DNA of 64,000 nt from Mycobacterium colombiense CECT 3035 (GCF_002105755.1 NZ_CP020821.1:1240001-1304000), one strand, 5' to 3'; positions 51,339 to 61,141 are shown, counted from the stretch's first letter. The notes: a model not told the origin generated them from the sequence alone. Numbers and translations are program-made.

Positions 51339-51965
51339 TCAGCCGGTCACCCGCCGACGCACGTCGTCGTCCAGCGAAACCCTGACCAAGGCGGCGGCGA
51401 GCCGCGCATTGTCCTGCGGTGCAAGCGATCCCAATTTCTTCGGGTCGGCGGGAAGGCCCAGTCGCTTGGCGGTGCCGGTGGTGCGGTCGTCGAAGTGCGG
51501 CCGCACCCACGTCCACACGTCCTGAACCTCGCGCAGGTAGATGTCGGCACCGGTGTCACCGATTCCCTTGAACTGCTTGAGCATTCGTTTCGCCGCGGCC
51601 GAATCATGCCGGCTGCGCTCGGCCAGCAGGCGCAGATCACCGGAGTACTCGTCGCGAACGCGCTCGGCCATGTCGGCGAGCCGGGTCGCCGAGCTCTCGT
51701 CGTAGCGCACGTAGTGGGCGCGTCCGAACGCGTCGATCATGGTCTGCCGGTTCGCCTGAAGCACGGCTTTGGGGGTTCGCAGGCCGGCTTTGAACAGCTC
51801 GCGCGCGGCGGCCGTGGCGATGCCCGCGTCGATCGGCTTGCTGGCCAGCATGCACAGCACCAGGAGCTCGAAGAGCGGCATCGGCTTGTCGCTCATCGTG
51901 ATACGTGCCTGCGCGGCATAAGTGGTACCGGCAACGTCGAGCAGTCGTCGCACCCGCTTGTCCAT
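51339..51965 (-). CDS. HhH-GPD (endonuclease III-like) protein
   Basis: A 208-residue helix-hairpin-helix protein. MLKQFKGIGDTGADIYLREV is the HhH with the following helix, and VQDVWTWVRPHFDD follows in place of the usual catalytic Lys/Asp segment. The FeS-binding cysteine cluster of EndoIII is absent. It may be a glycosylase relative or a structural DNA-binding variant. Start at 51965 (MDKRVRRLLDVAGTTYAAQ) is chosen over a TTG eleven codons upstream. Confidence 0.8.
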   Translation of the reverse strand: MDKRVRRLLDVAGTTYAAQARITMSDKPMPLFELLVLCMLASKPIDAGIATAAARELFKAGLRTPKAVLQANRQTMIDAFGRAHYVRYDESSATRLADMAERVRDEYSGDLRLLAERSRHDSAAAKRMLKQFKGIGDTGADIYLREVQDVWTWVRPHFDDRTTGTAKRLGLPADPKKLGSLAPQDNARLAAALVRVSLDDDVRRRVTG

Positions 51966-52008
51966 AGGCACCCGCGTACCCGCGCCCTGCGCGGACAAAC
52001 GGGACCCG

Positions 52009-52341
52009 CTATTTGGGCGGCAGGCTGCGCGCGTACCCGACTCCGCGGGTCACCCAACCGCCGAGCTGGCGTTCGGTGTGCACGCCGGCGGGCTCCACGC
52101 GCAACCAGCCGCGGGTTTCCCGGCCGGCCATCACCATCGGGCTGACGTGCGCACGTTCGACGAGTTTGTCGGTGTCTTCCCGCGGCACCCGTACCAGCAG
52201 CCCGCCCTGCCCGCTGACGGCCACGGACATGTTGCCGTTGATCAGAAACGCCAGGCCGCCGAACATGGGCTTTTCGTCGACACCCGATTCGGTGCCGAGC
52301 AGCTCGCGGATTCGGTTGGCCAGGTCTTCGTCGTAGGCCAT
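52009..52341 (-). CDS. TfoX N-terminal domain protein (Rv1871c-like)
   Basis: A 110-residue single-domain protein. MAYDEDLANRIRELLGTES, VDEKPMFGGLAFLINGNMSV and the central VRVPREDTDKLVERAHV match the TfoX-N family, known from competence regulators but widespread with no defined role in actinobacteria. It is followed 43 bp on by the HhH-GPD gene and precedes it in the same direction. Confidence 0.88.
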   Translation of the reverse strand: MAYDEDLANRIRELLGTESGVDEKPMFGGLAFLINGNMSVAVSGQGGLLVRVPREDTDKLVERAHVSPMVMAGRETRGWLRVEPAGVHTERQLGGWVTRGVGYARSLPPK

Positions 52342-52381
52342 GGCACGACCCTATTCCCGCGCTCCGACAGGCGTGGCCGCG

Positions 52382-52771
52382 TCAATCCAGATCGACACGG
52401 ATCGTCAGCAGGTCGCTGCCCATCAGTCGCACCACCGCGCTGTTCAGCCGCGGCAGGTTGCCCAGCCGCCGCACGGCGTCGTCGTCGGGTAGCAGGTGCG
52501 CGGTGCCGTTGCGCCACCGCCCGCCGACTCGTACGCGGACGGCGGGGTCGGCTTTGATGTTGCGGACGTAGTCCGAGTGCTCGCCGTGCTCGGAGACCAT
52601 CCAGAACTGGTTGTCCACGACGCGGCCGCCCACGGCGGTGCGCCGGGGCTGTCCGCTCTTCCGGCCGGTGGTTTCCAGCATGGTCATGGGCAATTGGCGA
52701 CCCACCGGGTTGACCACCAGCCGCTGAACACGATGGACGACTTGCCGTTTCAGTTTCGCGAAGTCACTCAT
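52382..52771 (-). CDS. Deazaflavin (F420)-dependent nitroreductase-family protein (Ddn/DUF385-like)
   Basis: A 129-residue split-barrel protein. LPMTMLETTGRKSGQPRRTA is the cofactor-phosphate loop of the Ddn/FDOR-B family, followed by VDNQFWMVSEHGEHSDYVRN (the G-x-x-xDYVRN motif) and a C-terminal barrel strand region. Relatives reduce quinones or nitroimidazoles with F420H2. Substrate unknown. Same strand as the TfoX gene, with a 40-bp gap. Confidence 0.88.
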   Translation of the reverse strand: MSDFAKLKRQVVHRVQRLVVNPVGRQLPMTMLETTGRKSGQPRRTAVGGRVVDNQFWMVSEHGEHSDYVRNIKADPAVRVRVGGRWRNGTAHLLPDDDAVRRLGNLPRLNSAVVRLMGSDLLTIRVDLD

Positions 52772-52792
52772 ACCCCGCGATTCTGCCGCAAA

Positions 52793-52825
52793 GAGAGCGG
52801 CCGCCGCATGGGCGGCGGCCGTCTC
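52793..52825 (-). terminator. Hairpin after the small secreted protein gene
   Basis: CGGCCGCC (52798-52805) pairs with GGCGGCCG (52814-52821), with flanking GAGA/TCTC pairs around one bulged G. It sits 12 bp past the stop at 52838. No U-tract. Confidence 0.7.
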
Positions 52826-52837
52826 GTTGTGCGGTTT

Positions 52838-53188
52838 TTACGTCGCGTAGGCGACGAATTGACCACCGGGCAGGAAAACGCCCCACTGGTTTACGTCCGG
52901 GTTGAATACGACCGGGTAATCGCCCGGTTGACCCGGAGGCGTCCAGCGCGCCGGGTACCCGTAACCAACCGGGTCGTTGAAGTGGCCCGGCGGCGGGAAT
53001 CCGCGCTGCCCAGGCGGAAGCGGCGTGCCCGGCCCGTTGCAGTTCGCGCCCGGGCCGCCAACGCAGCCTGGCACCGGCGGGTTGGGCCCCTGCGGGTCGG
53101 CCTGCGCGAATCCGGCGCCCACTCCGAGAGCACCCGACGTCAAAGCGCCCGCAATCGCGGCGCTGGCAGCAATTCTGTTCAACCTCAT
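52838..53188 (-). CDS. Small secreted proline/glycine-rich protein
   Basis: A 116-residue product. Signal peptide RIAASAAIAGALTSGALGVG ends at AQA (residue 29). The mature chain is Pro/Gly-rich with a cysteine pair (GCVGGPGANCNG) and ends WGVFLPGGQFVAYAT. It is typical of short mycobacterial exported proteins, with no known function. It shares no motif with the tandem family at 47802-49323. Bracketed by two strong hairpins, so it is an independent unit. Confidence 0.78.
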   Translation of the reverse strand: MRLNRIAASAAIAGALTSGALGVGAGFAQADPQGPNPPVPGCVGGPGANCNGPGTPLPPGQRGFPPPGHFNDPVGYGYPARWTPPGQPGDYPVVFNPDVNQWGVFLPGGQFVAYAT

Positions 53189-53333
53189 GATGAACTCCTT
53201 ACCCAGCCGCTATGCCCACCATCGGCGGGCTCACGGCGTGATTTGTTGTTCGTCACCCGCGCCCTTGTTGACGTCGGGCTTAGAGGTCATACCCCCCTCG
53301 GCCGGTCTTCCCTCTGCGCCCATAGATACCCGG

Positions 53334-53371
53334 CCCCGGGGGAGGCCGAAACCTGCCGGCCTTCCCCGGGG
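53334..53371 (-). terminator. Strong hairpin downstream of lon
   Basis: CCCCGGGGGAGGCCG (53334-53348) and CGGCCTTCCCCGGGG (53357-53371) pair at 14 of 15 positions around the loop AAACCTGC. It is about 40 bp past the lon stop on the minus strand. A second smaller dyad CTGAAC-ACGC-GTTCAG lies at 53390-53405. Confidence 0.75.
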
Positions 53372-53412
53372 GTGCCGCGCCAGCAACGGCTGAACACGCG
53401 TTCAGTCCGGTG

Positions 53413-55733
53413 TCAGGCGGCCACCGTCGCGGCCTGGGGCGCCGGTTCCAGCGCCTGTGCCACGATCTCGGCGACGTCGGTCATGGGCCGCACGTCCAGC
53501 GCCTCGAGCACCTCGCCGGGCACGTCATCCAGGTCCGGCTCGTTGCGGGCCGGAATGAAAACCGTTGACAGCCCGGCACGTTGGGCCGCCAGCAGTTTCT
53601 GCTTGACGCCGCCGATCGGCAGCACCCGGCCGTTCAGCGTGACCTCACCGGTCATGCCGACGTCGGAGCGGACCTGACGTCCGGTCGCCATCGACACCAG
53701 CGCGGTGACCATGGTGACACCAGCCGACGGGCCATCCTTGGGCACCGCACCCGCGGGCACGTGCACGTGGATGCGCCGGTCCAGCGCCTTGGGATCGACG
53801 CCGAGCTCCGGAGCATGCGAGCGCACGTAGGACAGCGCGATCTGCGCCGACTCCTTCATCACGTCGCCCAGCTGGCCGGTCAGCTGCAGACCCGGCTCAC
53901 CGTCGGTAGCGCCGGCCTCGATGTACAGGACGTCGCCGCCCAGGCCCGTCACGGCCAGGCCGGTGGCCACGCCCGGCACCGCCGTGCGCTCGGCCGACTC
54001 CGGCATGAACCGCGGACGCCCCAGGTAGTCAACGAGATCCGGCTCGTCGATGGTCAGCGACGCCGGATCGACCGCCAGCTTGGTGGTCGCCTTCCGCAGG
54101 GCCTTGGCCAGCAGCCGCTCGAACTGCCGCACCCCCGGTTCGCGGGTGTAGTCGGCGGCGATCTTGCGCAACGCGGCGTCGGTCACCGCGACCTCGTCCT
54201 CGGTCAGCGCCGCGCGGTCCCGCTGCCGGGGCAGCAGGTAGTCGCGCGCGATGGCGACCTTGTCGTCCTCGGTGTAGCCGTCGATGGCCACCAGCTCCAT
54301 ACGGTCCAGCAGCGCCGACGGGATGTTCTCGATCACGTTGGCGGTGGCCAGGAACACCACGTCGGACAGGTCCAGGTCCAGATCCAGGTAGTGGTCGCGG
54401 AAGGTGTGGTTCTGCGCGGGGTCCAGCACCTCGAGCAACGCCGCGCTCGGGTCGCCACGGTAGTCGGAGCCGACCTTGTCGATCTCATCAAGCAGCACAA
54501 CGGGATTCATCGATCCCGCCTCGCCGATCGCGCGCACGATCCGGCCCGGCAGCGCGCCGACATAGGTGCGCCGGTGCCCGCGGATCTCGGCCTCGTCGCG
54601 CACACCGCCCAGGGCGACGCGCACGAACTTGCGGCCCAACGCGCGGGCCACGCTCTCGCCCAGCGAGGTCTTGCCGACGCCGGGGGGCCGGCCAGCACCA
54701 TCACCGCGCCGGAACCACGTCCGCCGACCACCTGCAGCCCGCGCTGGGCGCGGCGCGCCCGCACGGCCAGGTATTCGACGATGCGATCCTTGACGTCGTC
54801 CAGCCCGTGGTGGTCGGCGTCCAGGATCTCGCGCGCGGCCTTCAGGTCGGCGGAGTCCTCGGTCTTGACGTTCCAGGGCAGGTCGAGCACGGTGTCCAGC
54901 CAGGTGCGAATCCAGCCGCTTTCCGGGCTCTGGTCGCTGGAGCGTTCCAGCTTGCCGACCTCGCGCAGCGCGGCCTCACGCACCTTCTCGGGCAGCTCTG
55001 CCGCCTCGACGCGGGCGCGATAGTCATCGGAGCCGTCGGGTTCGCCCTCGCCCAGCTCCTTGCGGATGGCGGCCAGCTGTTGGCGCAGCAGGAACTCCTT
55101 CTGCGTCTTCTCCATGCCCTCGCGCACGTCCTCGGCGATCTTGTCGCTCACCTCGACCTCGGCCAGGTGGTCGCTGGTCCAGTCGATCAGCACCCGCAAC
55201 CGCTCGGCGACGTCGACCGTCTCCAGCAGCTGCCGCTTCTGGGCGTTGGTCAGGTAGGACGCGTACCCGGAGGTGTCGGCCAGCGCCGACGGATCGGTCA
55301 GCCTGTTGACGTAATCGATGATCTCCCAGGCCTCGCGGCGTTGCAGCATGGCCAGCAGCAGCTTCTTGTACTCCGCGGTCAGCGCCTTGATCTCGTCGGT
55401 CGCCTCGGCCTCGGGGACCTCGGTCACCTCGACCCACAGCGCCGCGCCGGGTCCGGACGCGCCCGCCCCGATCTGGGCCCTGCGCTCGCCGCGCACCACG
55501 GCGGCGGTGCCGCCGCCGGCGATGCGACCGACCTGCAGGATCTTGGCGATCACGCCGTGCGAGGGATAGCGGTCCTCGAGCCGGGGGGCGATCAGCAGCT
55601 GTCCCGATTCGCTCGCCGCAGCGGCGTCGATCGCCGCGCGGGCGGCGTCGTCCAGCGCGATCGGCACCACCATTCCGGGCAGCACGATGGTGTCAGTGAC
55701 AAACAGCACCGGCACCGACTTGGCTTCAGCCAT
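53413..55733 (-). pseudogene. lon: ATP-dependent Lon protease, frameshifted in the Walker A motif
   Basis: AAA+ protease for misfolded and regulatory proteins. The first part (55733 to about 54690) has the LonN domain ([19 protein letters not shown]) and [14 protein letters not shown]; the second has [20 protein letters not shown] (Walker B) and the protease catalytic pair in PKDGPSAGVTMVTALVS (Ser) and GVKQKLLAAQRAGL (Lys). The break lies in the P-loop. Adding one G to the run at 54682-54687 restores [20 protein letters not shown] and a length of about 773, close to M. smegmatis Lon. M. tuberculosis lacks Lon. ATG at 55733 follows GGAGG. Confidence 0.9.
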
Positions 55734-55747
55734 CAAATCCTCCAAAA

Positions 55748-55768
55748 GTTGAGTCTGATGCGCTTAAC
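55748..55768 (-). promoter_or_regulatory. HAIR (HspR)-like inverted repeat upstream of lon
   Basis: GTTGAGT-CTGATGC-GCTTAAC, read on the other strand as GTTAAGC-N7-ACTCAAC, resembles the HspR box CTTGAGT-N7-ACTCAAG at 10 of 14 fixed bases with the exact 7-bp spacer. It begins 15 bp upstream of the lon start. HspR is known to repress lon-type heat-shock genes in actinobacteria. Confidence 0.45.
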
Positions 55769-55816
55769 CCAGCCCGGCGGCGGTTTGTTCCCAAGAGGGA
55801 CGTCTGCGCCGAGTCC

Positions 55817-55862
55817 TGCGGCCAGCTTCACATTGGGTCCCGAAGGTGCGGCCAGCTTCACA
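55817..55862. repeat. 16-bp direct repeat upstream of lon
   Basis: TGCGGCCAGCTTCACA occurs at 55817-55832 and 55847-55862, exactly 30 bp apart (about three helical turns), between lon and the alpha/beta-hydrolase gene. The intervening sequence is also partly similar. It could be a tandem regulator-binding site or a small duplication. Confidence 0.6.
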
Positions 55863-55926
55863 CTCGTCGCCAACTGCGTACCGCGATGAACGTGAACCTG
55901 GCACCCGCACCAGCCTTGTCGGGACC

Positions 55927-56753
55927 TCAACCCAGGTGAGCCCGAGCCCACCAGTCGGTGACCAGCGCGGCATATTCGGCGGGTTTTTCCTCCCAGCAGA
56001 AATGCCCGGCACCGGGAATCAAGTCGACCCGGCTGTGCGGAAGGCGCTGCTGCAAGAATTTGGCGTTGACCGGGGCACCACCTGGTCGTCGGCCCCGGCA
56101 ACGATGCGTACCGGCGTCTGGATCCCGGGCAGCAGCTCAGCCAATTGGGGCAGGTACTCGCGGTAACTCTGGGCGTACGGGATGGTTCTCGCGAAGCGGT
56201 CACCCTCGTACGCGGACATGTAGTCCCCGCGGATTTCGTCAGAGGGTTGGTAACCCGCGATGGTGCCCAGCGCGATCTCGACGACGGCACAACCGCCCAA
56301 CTTTATGTACGGCTCGAGATCGGTGGCCTCAACCCAATCCTTCAAGACCCCGGTGACCTGGATCGGCACCGCCGCGCCGCCGCTGCCGACGACGACACTG
56401 CGGAACCGGCCGGGCTGTGCCGCGGCCGCGAACAACGACGACGAAGTGCCGATGTCGGGGCCGACCAGGTGGGGATTGTCCAATCCGAACGTGTCCGCGA
56501 TACGGACGATGAAGTCGCCCATCGCCTTCGGGTTCATCAGGGATTCGCGGTAATCGGATTTGCCGAATCCCGGCGGGTCGACCGCCACCACATGCGCGTG
56601 CGCTGCCAGCTGCTCCCAGCTTTGTTCAAACGCGTACACGCTCTCAGGCCAGGGGCTCATGAGGATCGCATCCTGGTCGCCGTGTCCGCCCTCGGCGAAA
56701 CGCACCGAAAGTCCGTCGATCGTGGTGAATTGGGGACGAACTAGAGAACTCAT
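55927..56753 (-). pseudogene. Alpha/beta hydrolase (epoxide hydrolase/haloalkane dehalogenase-like), frameshifted before the catalytic His
   Basis: Start at 56753 (MSSLVRPQFTTIDGLSVRFA) behind AGGAGTGGCA. HVVAVDPPGFGKSDYRESL, the nucleophile elbow HLVGPDIGTSSSLFAAAAQP (Asp nucleophile) and VRIVAGADDQVVP (acid) are in frame. The C-terminus then shifts: adding one base to the G run at 56072-56075 restores PPVNAKFLQQRLPHSRVDL and PGAGHFCWEEKPAEYAALV, with the catalytic His, ending at 55927. Repaired length is about 275. As read, the product ends ASTPNSCSS-like without the His and would be inactive. Confidence 0.84.
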
Positions 56754-56867
56754 TGCCACTCCTAGTGCTCGGATGCAGCCAATGATGCGCTGCCTGACGA
56801 GCGCGAAGAACCCGAAATCGGACCTGTATCCCACACAATCCGCCGCGGCGGCGCTGTTGACCGCGCG

Positions 56868-58106
56868 TCACTGATCGAGGGGACCAAACCGCTTGAGCTG
56901 CGTGACGTGCTGGGGAGTCAGCTCTTCCAGACAGGTGACGCCCAGCAGCGCCATGGTCCGCAGGATCCCGCTCGCCAGGATGTCGATCGCGCGGCTCACC
57001 CCGGCCTCGCCGCCGGCCATCAGGCCGTACAGGTAGGCGCGCCCGACCAGGGTGCAGCGGGCCCCCAGCGCGATCGCGGCAACGATGTCGGCGCCCGACA
57101 TGATGCCGGTGTCGAGCAGGATCTCGGTGTGCTTCCCGAGCTCACGCGCGACCGTGGGCAGCAGGTGAAAGGGGATCGGGGCCCGATCTAATTGGCGCCC
57201 ACCATGATTGGACAACACGATGCCGTCGACGCCGCGGTCGACGACGGCCCGCGCATCCTCGAGCGTCTGAATCCCTTTCACGACGAGCTTGCCGGGCCAT
57301 TGCGCCTTGATCCACTCCAGGTCGTCGAAGGTGAGGCTGGGATCGAACATCGTGCTGAGGTATTCGGCCACCGTGCCCGGCCAGCGATCCAGCGACGCGA
57401 ACGCCAGCGGCTCCGTGGTCAGCAGATCGAACCACCATTTCGGGTGCGGCACGGCGTCGAGCACGGTGCGCAGCGTCAGCGTCGGCGGGATCGTCATGCC
57501 GTTGCGGTTATCGCGCAGCCGCGCACCGGAGACGGGAACGTCGACGGTGGCCAGCAGCGTGTCGAATCCCGCCGCGGCGGCGCGCTTCACCAGCTGCATC
57601 GACCGCTCGCGATCGCGCCACATGTAGAGCTGGAACCACTTTCGGCCCTGCGGGACGGCGGTCACCAGATCCTCGATCGCGCAGGTGCCCAGCGTGGACA
57701 GGGAAAACGGGATGCCCGCCCGGGCCGCCGCGTGCGCGCCGGCGATCTCACCCTCGGTGTGCATCAAGCGGGTGAAACCGGTGGGCGCGATCCCGAACGG
57801 CAACACGACCGGCTGCCCCAGCACGTTCCAGCCCGCGGTGACGTGGGAGACGTCGCGCAGGATGGTCGGATGAAACTCGATGTCGCGGAACGCCTGTCGC
57901 GCACGTTGGATGGACAGCTCGTCCTCGGCGGCGCCGTCGGTGTAGTCGAACGCCGCCTTGGGGGTGCGCCGTTTGGCGATGGCCCGCAGATCCTCGATCG
58001 TGTAGGCGGCGTCGAGGCGGCGCCGGGTCGCGTTGAACCGGGGCCGCTTGAATTGCAGCAGCGGCGCCAGATCGCGCACCTTGGGCACTCGTCGTTGCAC
58101 TGCCAT
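56868..58106 (-). CDS. lldD2: L-lactate dehydrogenase (cytochrome/quinone, FMN-dependent)
   Basis: A 412-residue FMN-dependent 2-hydroxy-acid oxidase, near the 414 of M. tuberculosis LldD2. [39 protein letters not shown] (FMN site), [33 protein letters not shown] (catalytic His and Arg) and [19 protein letters not shown] identify it. It oxidises lactate to pyruvate and feeds electrons to the membrane. Start at 58106 ([19 protein letters not shown]) leaves an 18-bp gap to the divergent DUF1810 gene; promoters must overlap. Confidence 0.93.
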   Translation of the reverse strand: MAVQRRVPKVRDLAPLLQFKRPRFNATRRRLDAAYTIEDLRAIAKRRTPKAAFDYTDGAAEDELSIQRARQAFRDIEFHPTILRDVSHVTAGWNVLGQPVVLPFGIAPTGFTRLMHTEGEIAGAHAAARAGIPFSLSTLGTCAIEDLVTAVPQGRKWFQLYMWRDRERSMQLVKRAAAAGFDTLLATVDVPVSGARLRDNRNGMTIPPTLTLRTVLDAVPHPKWWFDLLTTEPLAFASLDRWPGTVAEYLSTMFDPSLTFDDLEWIKAQWPGKLVVKGIQTLEDARAVVDRGVDGIVLSNHGGRQLDRAPIPFHLLPTVARELGKHTEILLDTGIMSGADIVAAIALGARCTLVGRAYLYGLMAGGEAGVSRAIDILASGILRTMALLGVTCLEELTPQHVTQLKRFGPLDQ

Positions 58107-58124
58107 GTGTGCAACCGTAGTCAT

Positions 58125-58562
58125 ATGGATCCGGCAGGCGACCCGTTCGATCTCAAACGTTTTGTGGACGCGCAGGAGCCGGTGTACGGCGACGTGGTCG
58201 ACGAGCTGCGGGCCGGCCGAAAGCGCAGTCATTGGATGTGGTTCGTCTTCCCGCAGCTGCGGTGGCTGGGCGGCAGCCCCACGGCGGTGCGCTACGGCAT
58301 TTCGTCGCTCGACGAGGCCCGCGCGTACTTGCGTCATGAGCTGCTCGGGTCGCGGTTACGTGAATGCACCAGGCTGGTCAACGAGGTGCGGGGCCGGTCG
58401 GCCGGCGACATCTTCGGCTCGCCCGACGACCTGAAGCTGTGTTCGTCGATGACGCTGTTCTCGAACGCGACCGACGATAACGAGGACTTCGTCGCGCTGC
58501 TCGACAAGTACTACGACGGCCGGCAGGACCGTCTCACGCTGGAGCGCCTAGGCCGGGCTTAG
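58125..58562 (+). CDS. DUF1810 protein (Rv1873-like)
   Basis: A 145-residue protein, the same length as Rv1873. [40 protein letters not shown] and [20 protein letters not shown] are the DUF1810 signature. Structure known from relatives but function not established. Divergent from lldD2 with only 18 bp between starts, and its 3' end overlaps the GH13 gene by 15 bp. Confidence 0.92.
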   Translation: MDPAGDPFDLKRFVDAQEPVYGDVVDELRAGRKRSHWMWFVFPQLRWLGGSPTAVRYGISSLDEARAYLRHELLGSRLRECTRLVNEVRGRSAGDIFGSPDDLKLCSSMTLFSNATDDNEDFVALLDKYYDGRQDRLTLERLGRA

Positions 58563-59876
58563 GATTCGCCAGCCCCGGCCCTCGACGACGACGGTGTCGA
58601 CGACCTCCTGCGGCGGTGCCGCCGATCCCCCGATCACCTGCGCGCGGGCCGTGCCCAGCTTCGGCAGCGAGACCCGCAGCGGCTGGTCGTCGATGTTGAG
58701 CACCACCAGCAGTGCATCGTCGCCGTTGCGGGTTTCGTACACGTAGTGCAGGTTTTCCAGCAGCCGCGCGGTGGTGGCGGCCCCGTGCAGCCAGGGGTAG
58801 CGCCGACGCAACCCGACCAGATACTGGTGCAACCGCCAGGTCTCGACGCCGACGTCATCCAGTTGCAATGGGGGAGAGCCGAACTCGGGTCGCACCGCGT
58901 CGTCGCCGCCGTACCGCTCTTCCTTGACACCCCGGAAGCCGAGCTCGTCGCCGGCGTACACGCTGGGCACCCCGCCGATGGTCAGCAGCAGCACCAGCGC
59001 GTGGGCCACGTGCTCGGGCGCGTCCAGCCGGCTGGCGATGCGGGTGACGTCGTGGTTGCCGATGAACGTCAGCGGGGAGAAGGCGCTCAGAAAGTCGTTG
59101 TGGCGCTGCAACGCCCAATCGAGCTCGAAGAAGTTACCGTCGTTGAGGCTGCTCCAGATGGCCTTCCACAGCTCGTATTGCGTGGCCGAGTCGAAGGTTG
59201 CGGCCCGCACGACCGCGGCGTAGTCGCCGTGGATGAGCTCGCCGACGAACCAGGCATCCGGGTAGCGCTCGCGCACCCGCGGCAGGGTCGTGGCCCAGAA
59301 GTGCTGCGGCACCGCGTAAGCCGCGTCGAGTCGCCAGCCGTCGGCGCCGCGCGCAAGCCAGTGGGCCATCACGTCGACCGCGTAGTCGGCGACCTCGGGG
59401 TTGTCGTGGTTGAGGGTGATCAGCCCGGAGTGACCTTCGAAGGTGTGGAAGCGGCCGGGGCGCCCGCGAAACCAGCGCGCCGCCGCGTCGTCGTCGGAGG
59501 CCGCGCGGTAGCGTGCGAAATCCTCGCCGACGTGATTGAACACGCCGTCGAGCAGCACGCGCAGGCCGCGCCGGTGCGCCTCGGCCACCAGGTGGTCGAA
59601 GTCGGCGTCGTCACCGAGCCGGGGATCGATGCGGTAGTGGTCGGTGGTGTCGTAACCGTGTGTGCGCGAGGCGAAGATGGGGCCAAGCGCGATACCGGAC
59701 GCCCCGAGTTCGATGGCATGGTCCAACCAGTCGACGAGCCGCCGCAACCGGTGTTCGTCCGGTTGCGGCGGCTCGTGTGACTGCGGCGTGGGGAACGCTC
59801 CCACGAACCCCAGCGGGTAGACCTGCCACCAGATGGCGTGCTGGACCCAGGCGGGTCCCGTCACGGCACTGGACAC
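58548..59876 (-). CDS. GH13 alpha-amylase-family glycoside hydrolase
   Basis: A 442-residue catalytic domain. VLLDGVFNHVGEDFARY (conserved region I), GWRLDAAYAVPQHFWATTLP (nucleophile Asp), AWFVGELIHGDYAAV (acid Glu) and LTFIGNHDVTRIASRLD (transition-state Asp) are all intact. It has no signal peptide, so it is cytoplasmic, probably acting on maltodextrin, trehalose or glycogen-derived oligosaccharides. GTG start at 59876, 10 bp downstream of ahpD and on the same strand, so it appears to ride on the ahpC-ahpD transcript. Confidence 0.88.
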   Translation of the reverse strand: MSSAVTGPAWVQHAIWWQVYPLGFVGAFPTPQSHEPPQPDEHRLRRLVDWLDHAIELGASGIALGPIFASRTHGYDTTDHYRIDPRLGDDADFDHLVAEAHRRGLRVLLDGVFNHVGEDFARYRAASDDDAAARWFRGRPGRFHTFEGHSGLITLNHDNPEVADYAVDVMAHWLARGADGWRLDAAYAVPQHFWATTLPRVRERYPDAWFVGELIHGDYAAVVRAATFDSATQYELWKAIWSSLNDGNFFELDWALQRHNDFLSAFSPLTFIGNHDVTRIASRLDAPEHVAHALVLLLTIGGVPSVYAGDELGFRGVKEERYGGDDAVRPEFGSPPLQLDDVGVETWRLHQYLVGLRRRYPWLHGAATTARLLENLHYVYETRNGDDALLVVLNIDDQPLRVSLPKLGTARAQVIGGSAAPPQEVVDTVVVEGRGWRILSPA

Positions 59877-59886
59877 GGCGGCGCGA

Positions 59887-60423
59887 TCAGCCGACGGTCG
59901 CCAGCGTCTGGGACGCGATGATCGCTTGCGCCACGCCGGAAACGATCGCCGCGGCCTTCAACGCCTCCTGGATGGTTTCCCGGCTGACACCCGCTTCGCG
60001 CAGCGTGTGCTCGTGGGCGGCCACGCAGTCCGGGCATCCGTTGATCGACGACACGGCGAACGACCACAGCTCGAAGTTCACCTTCTCCACGCCGGGATTG
60101 GCGATGATGTTCATCCGCAATCCCGCGCGCAGGTCGTCGTACTTGCCGTCCAGGAAGCCGCGGCCACGGTAGAACACGTTGTTCATGCCCATGATCGATG
60201 CGGCTCCCAGCGCCGCGTTGTATGCCTCGGCGGACAAAATGTCGGCCGCCTCGGCCCCAATCTCGCTGAGCACCTGCGTGTTCCGGGTCGCCGCGGCGCT
60301 GGCCAGCAGCGTGCCCCACAGCTGCTCCTCGTTGAGCTCGGTGGTGCGGGTGATCGAGCCCAGGTTGAGCTTGAGGTCCTTGGCGTACTCCGGTAGCGCT
60401 TCTTTGAGGTTGTCTACGCTCAT
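59887..60423 (-). CDS. ahpD: Alkylhydroperoxidase AhpD
   Basis: A 178-residue carboxymuconolactone-decarboxylase fold. The active CxxC is [14 protein letters not shown], with Cys130 and Cys133, followed by the catalytic His. It recycles AhpC with electrons from the dihydrolipoamide/SucB system and has its own weak peroxidase activity. 38 bp downstream of ahpC; the GH13 gene follows after 10 bp. Confidence 0.96.
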   Translation of the reverse strand: MSVDNLKEALPEYAKDLKLNLGSITRTTELNEEQLWGTLLASAAATRNTQVLSEIGAEAADILSAEAYNAALGAASIMGMNNVFYRGRGFLDGKYDDLRAGLRMNIIANPGVEKVNFELWSFAVSSINGCPDCVAAHEHTLREAGVSRETIQEALKAAAIVSGVAQAIIASQTLATVG

Positions 60424-60461
60424 CTCGCCTCCTAGTGCGACCTTATGCGATCAGGCCGCGA

Positions 60462-61049
60462 TCAGGCCGACTGCTTGAGCAGCTCGGTGGCGTCCAGCGT
60501 CGGGTCGCCCTTGCGCCAGTTGCAGGCGCACAGCTCGTCGGACTGCAGTGCGTCCAGGACGCGCAGCACCTCTTCGACGTTGCGGCCCACGGAACCCGCG
60601 GTGACCGACACGAACTGGATCTCGTTGTTCGGGTCCACGAGGAAGGTCGCCCGGTCGGCCACGCCATCGGCGTTGAGCACACCGGTGCCCAGGCTGAGCT
60701 CCCGCTTGATGTCCGAGAGCATCGGGAAGGGCAGGTTCTTCAGGTCCTCGTGCTGCGCACGCCAGTTGAAGTGCACGAACTCGCTGTCGATCGAGACGCC
60801 CAGCACCTGCGCGTCGCGGTCTTCGAATTCGTCGTTCAGCTTGCCGAACGCGGCGATCTCGGTCGGGCACACGAAGGTGAAGTCCTTCGGCCAGAAGAAC
60901 ACCACGCGCCACTTGCCGGCGTGGTCCTCGTTGGTGATGGTGGTGAAGTAGTCCCCAGGCTGCTTGGCGTCGACCTTGGACAGATCGCCCGCGATCAACG
61001 CAGTGAGCTCGTAGGCGGGGAACTGGTCGCCGATGGTCAGCAGAGGCAT
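60462..61049 (-). CDS. ahpC: Alkyl hydroperoxide reductase AhpC (peroxiredoxin)
   Basis: A 195-residue two-cysteine peroxiredoxin, identical in length to M. tuberculosis AhpC. The peroxidatic Cys61 is in DFTFVCPTEIAAFG; resolving cysteines lie in ELCACNWRKGD (174 and 176), the three-Cys mycobacterial arrangement. It detoxifies organic peroxides and peroxynitrite. Divergent from oxyR with a 101-bp intergenic region. AGGAGCGAC-like purines precede the ATG. Confidence 0.97.
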   Translation of the reverse strand: MPLLTIGDQFPAYELTALIAGDLSKVDAKQPGDYFTTITNEDHAGKWRVVFFWPKDFTFVCPTEIAAFGKLNDEFEDRDAQVLGVSIDSEFVHFNWRAQHEDLKNLPFPMLSDIKRELSLGTGVLNADGVADRATFLVDPNNEIQFVSVTAGSVGRNVEEVLRVLDALQSDELCACNWRKGDPTLDATELLKQSA

Positions 61050-61141
61050 GTCGCTCCTTATTTGGATTTACTCAAGATTAGCTTTCCTTCACCATGTTGC
61101 CGCGTACCCTAGTTGAAGTAAAGGTGATATTTCCCACTAGA

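Noticed and set aside
55764..56012. Separate small gene downstream of the alpha/beta hydrolase
   Set aside because: Its start codons fall in the wrong frame relative to the restored hydrolase C-terminus (GAGHFCWEEKP), which explains this DNA better.
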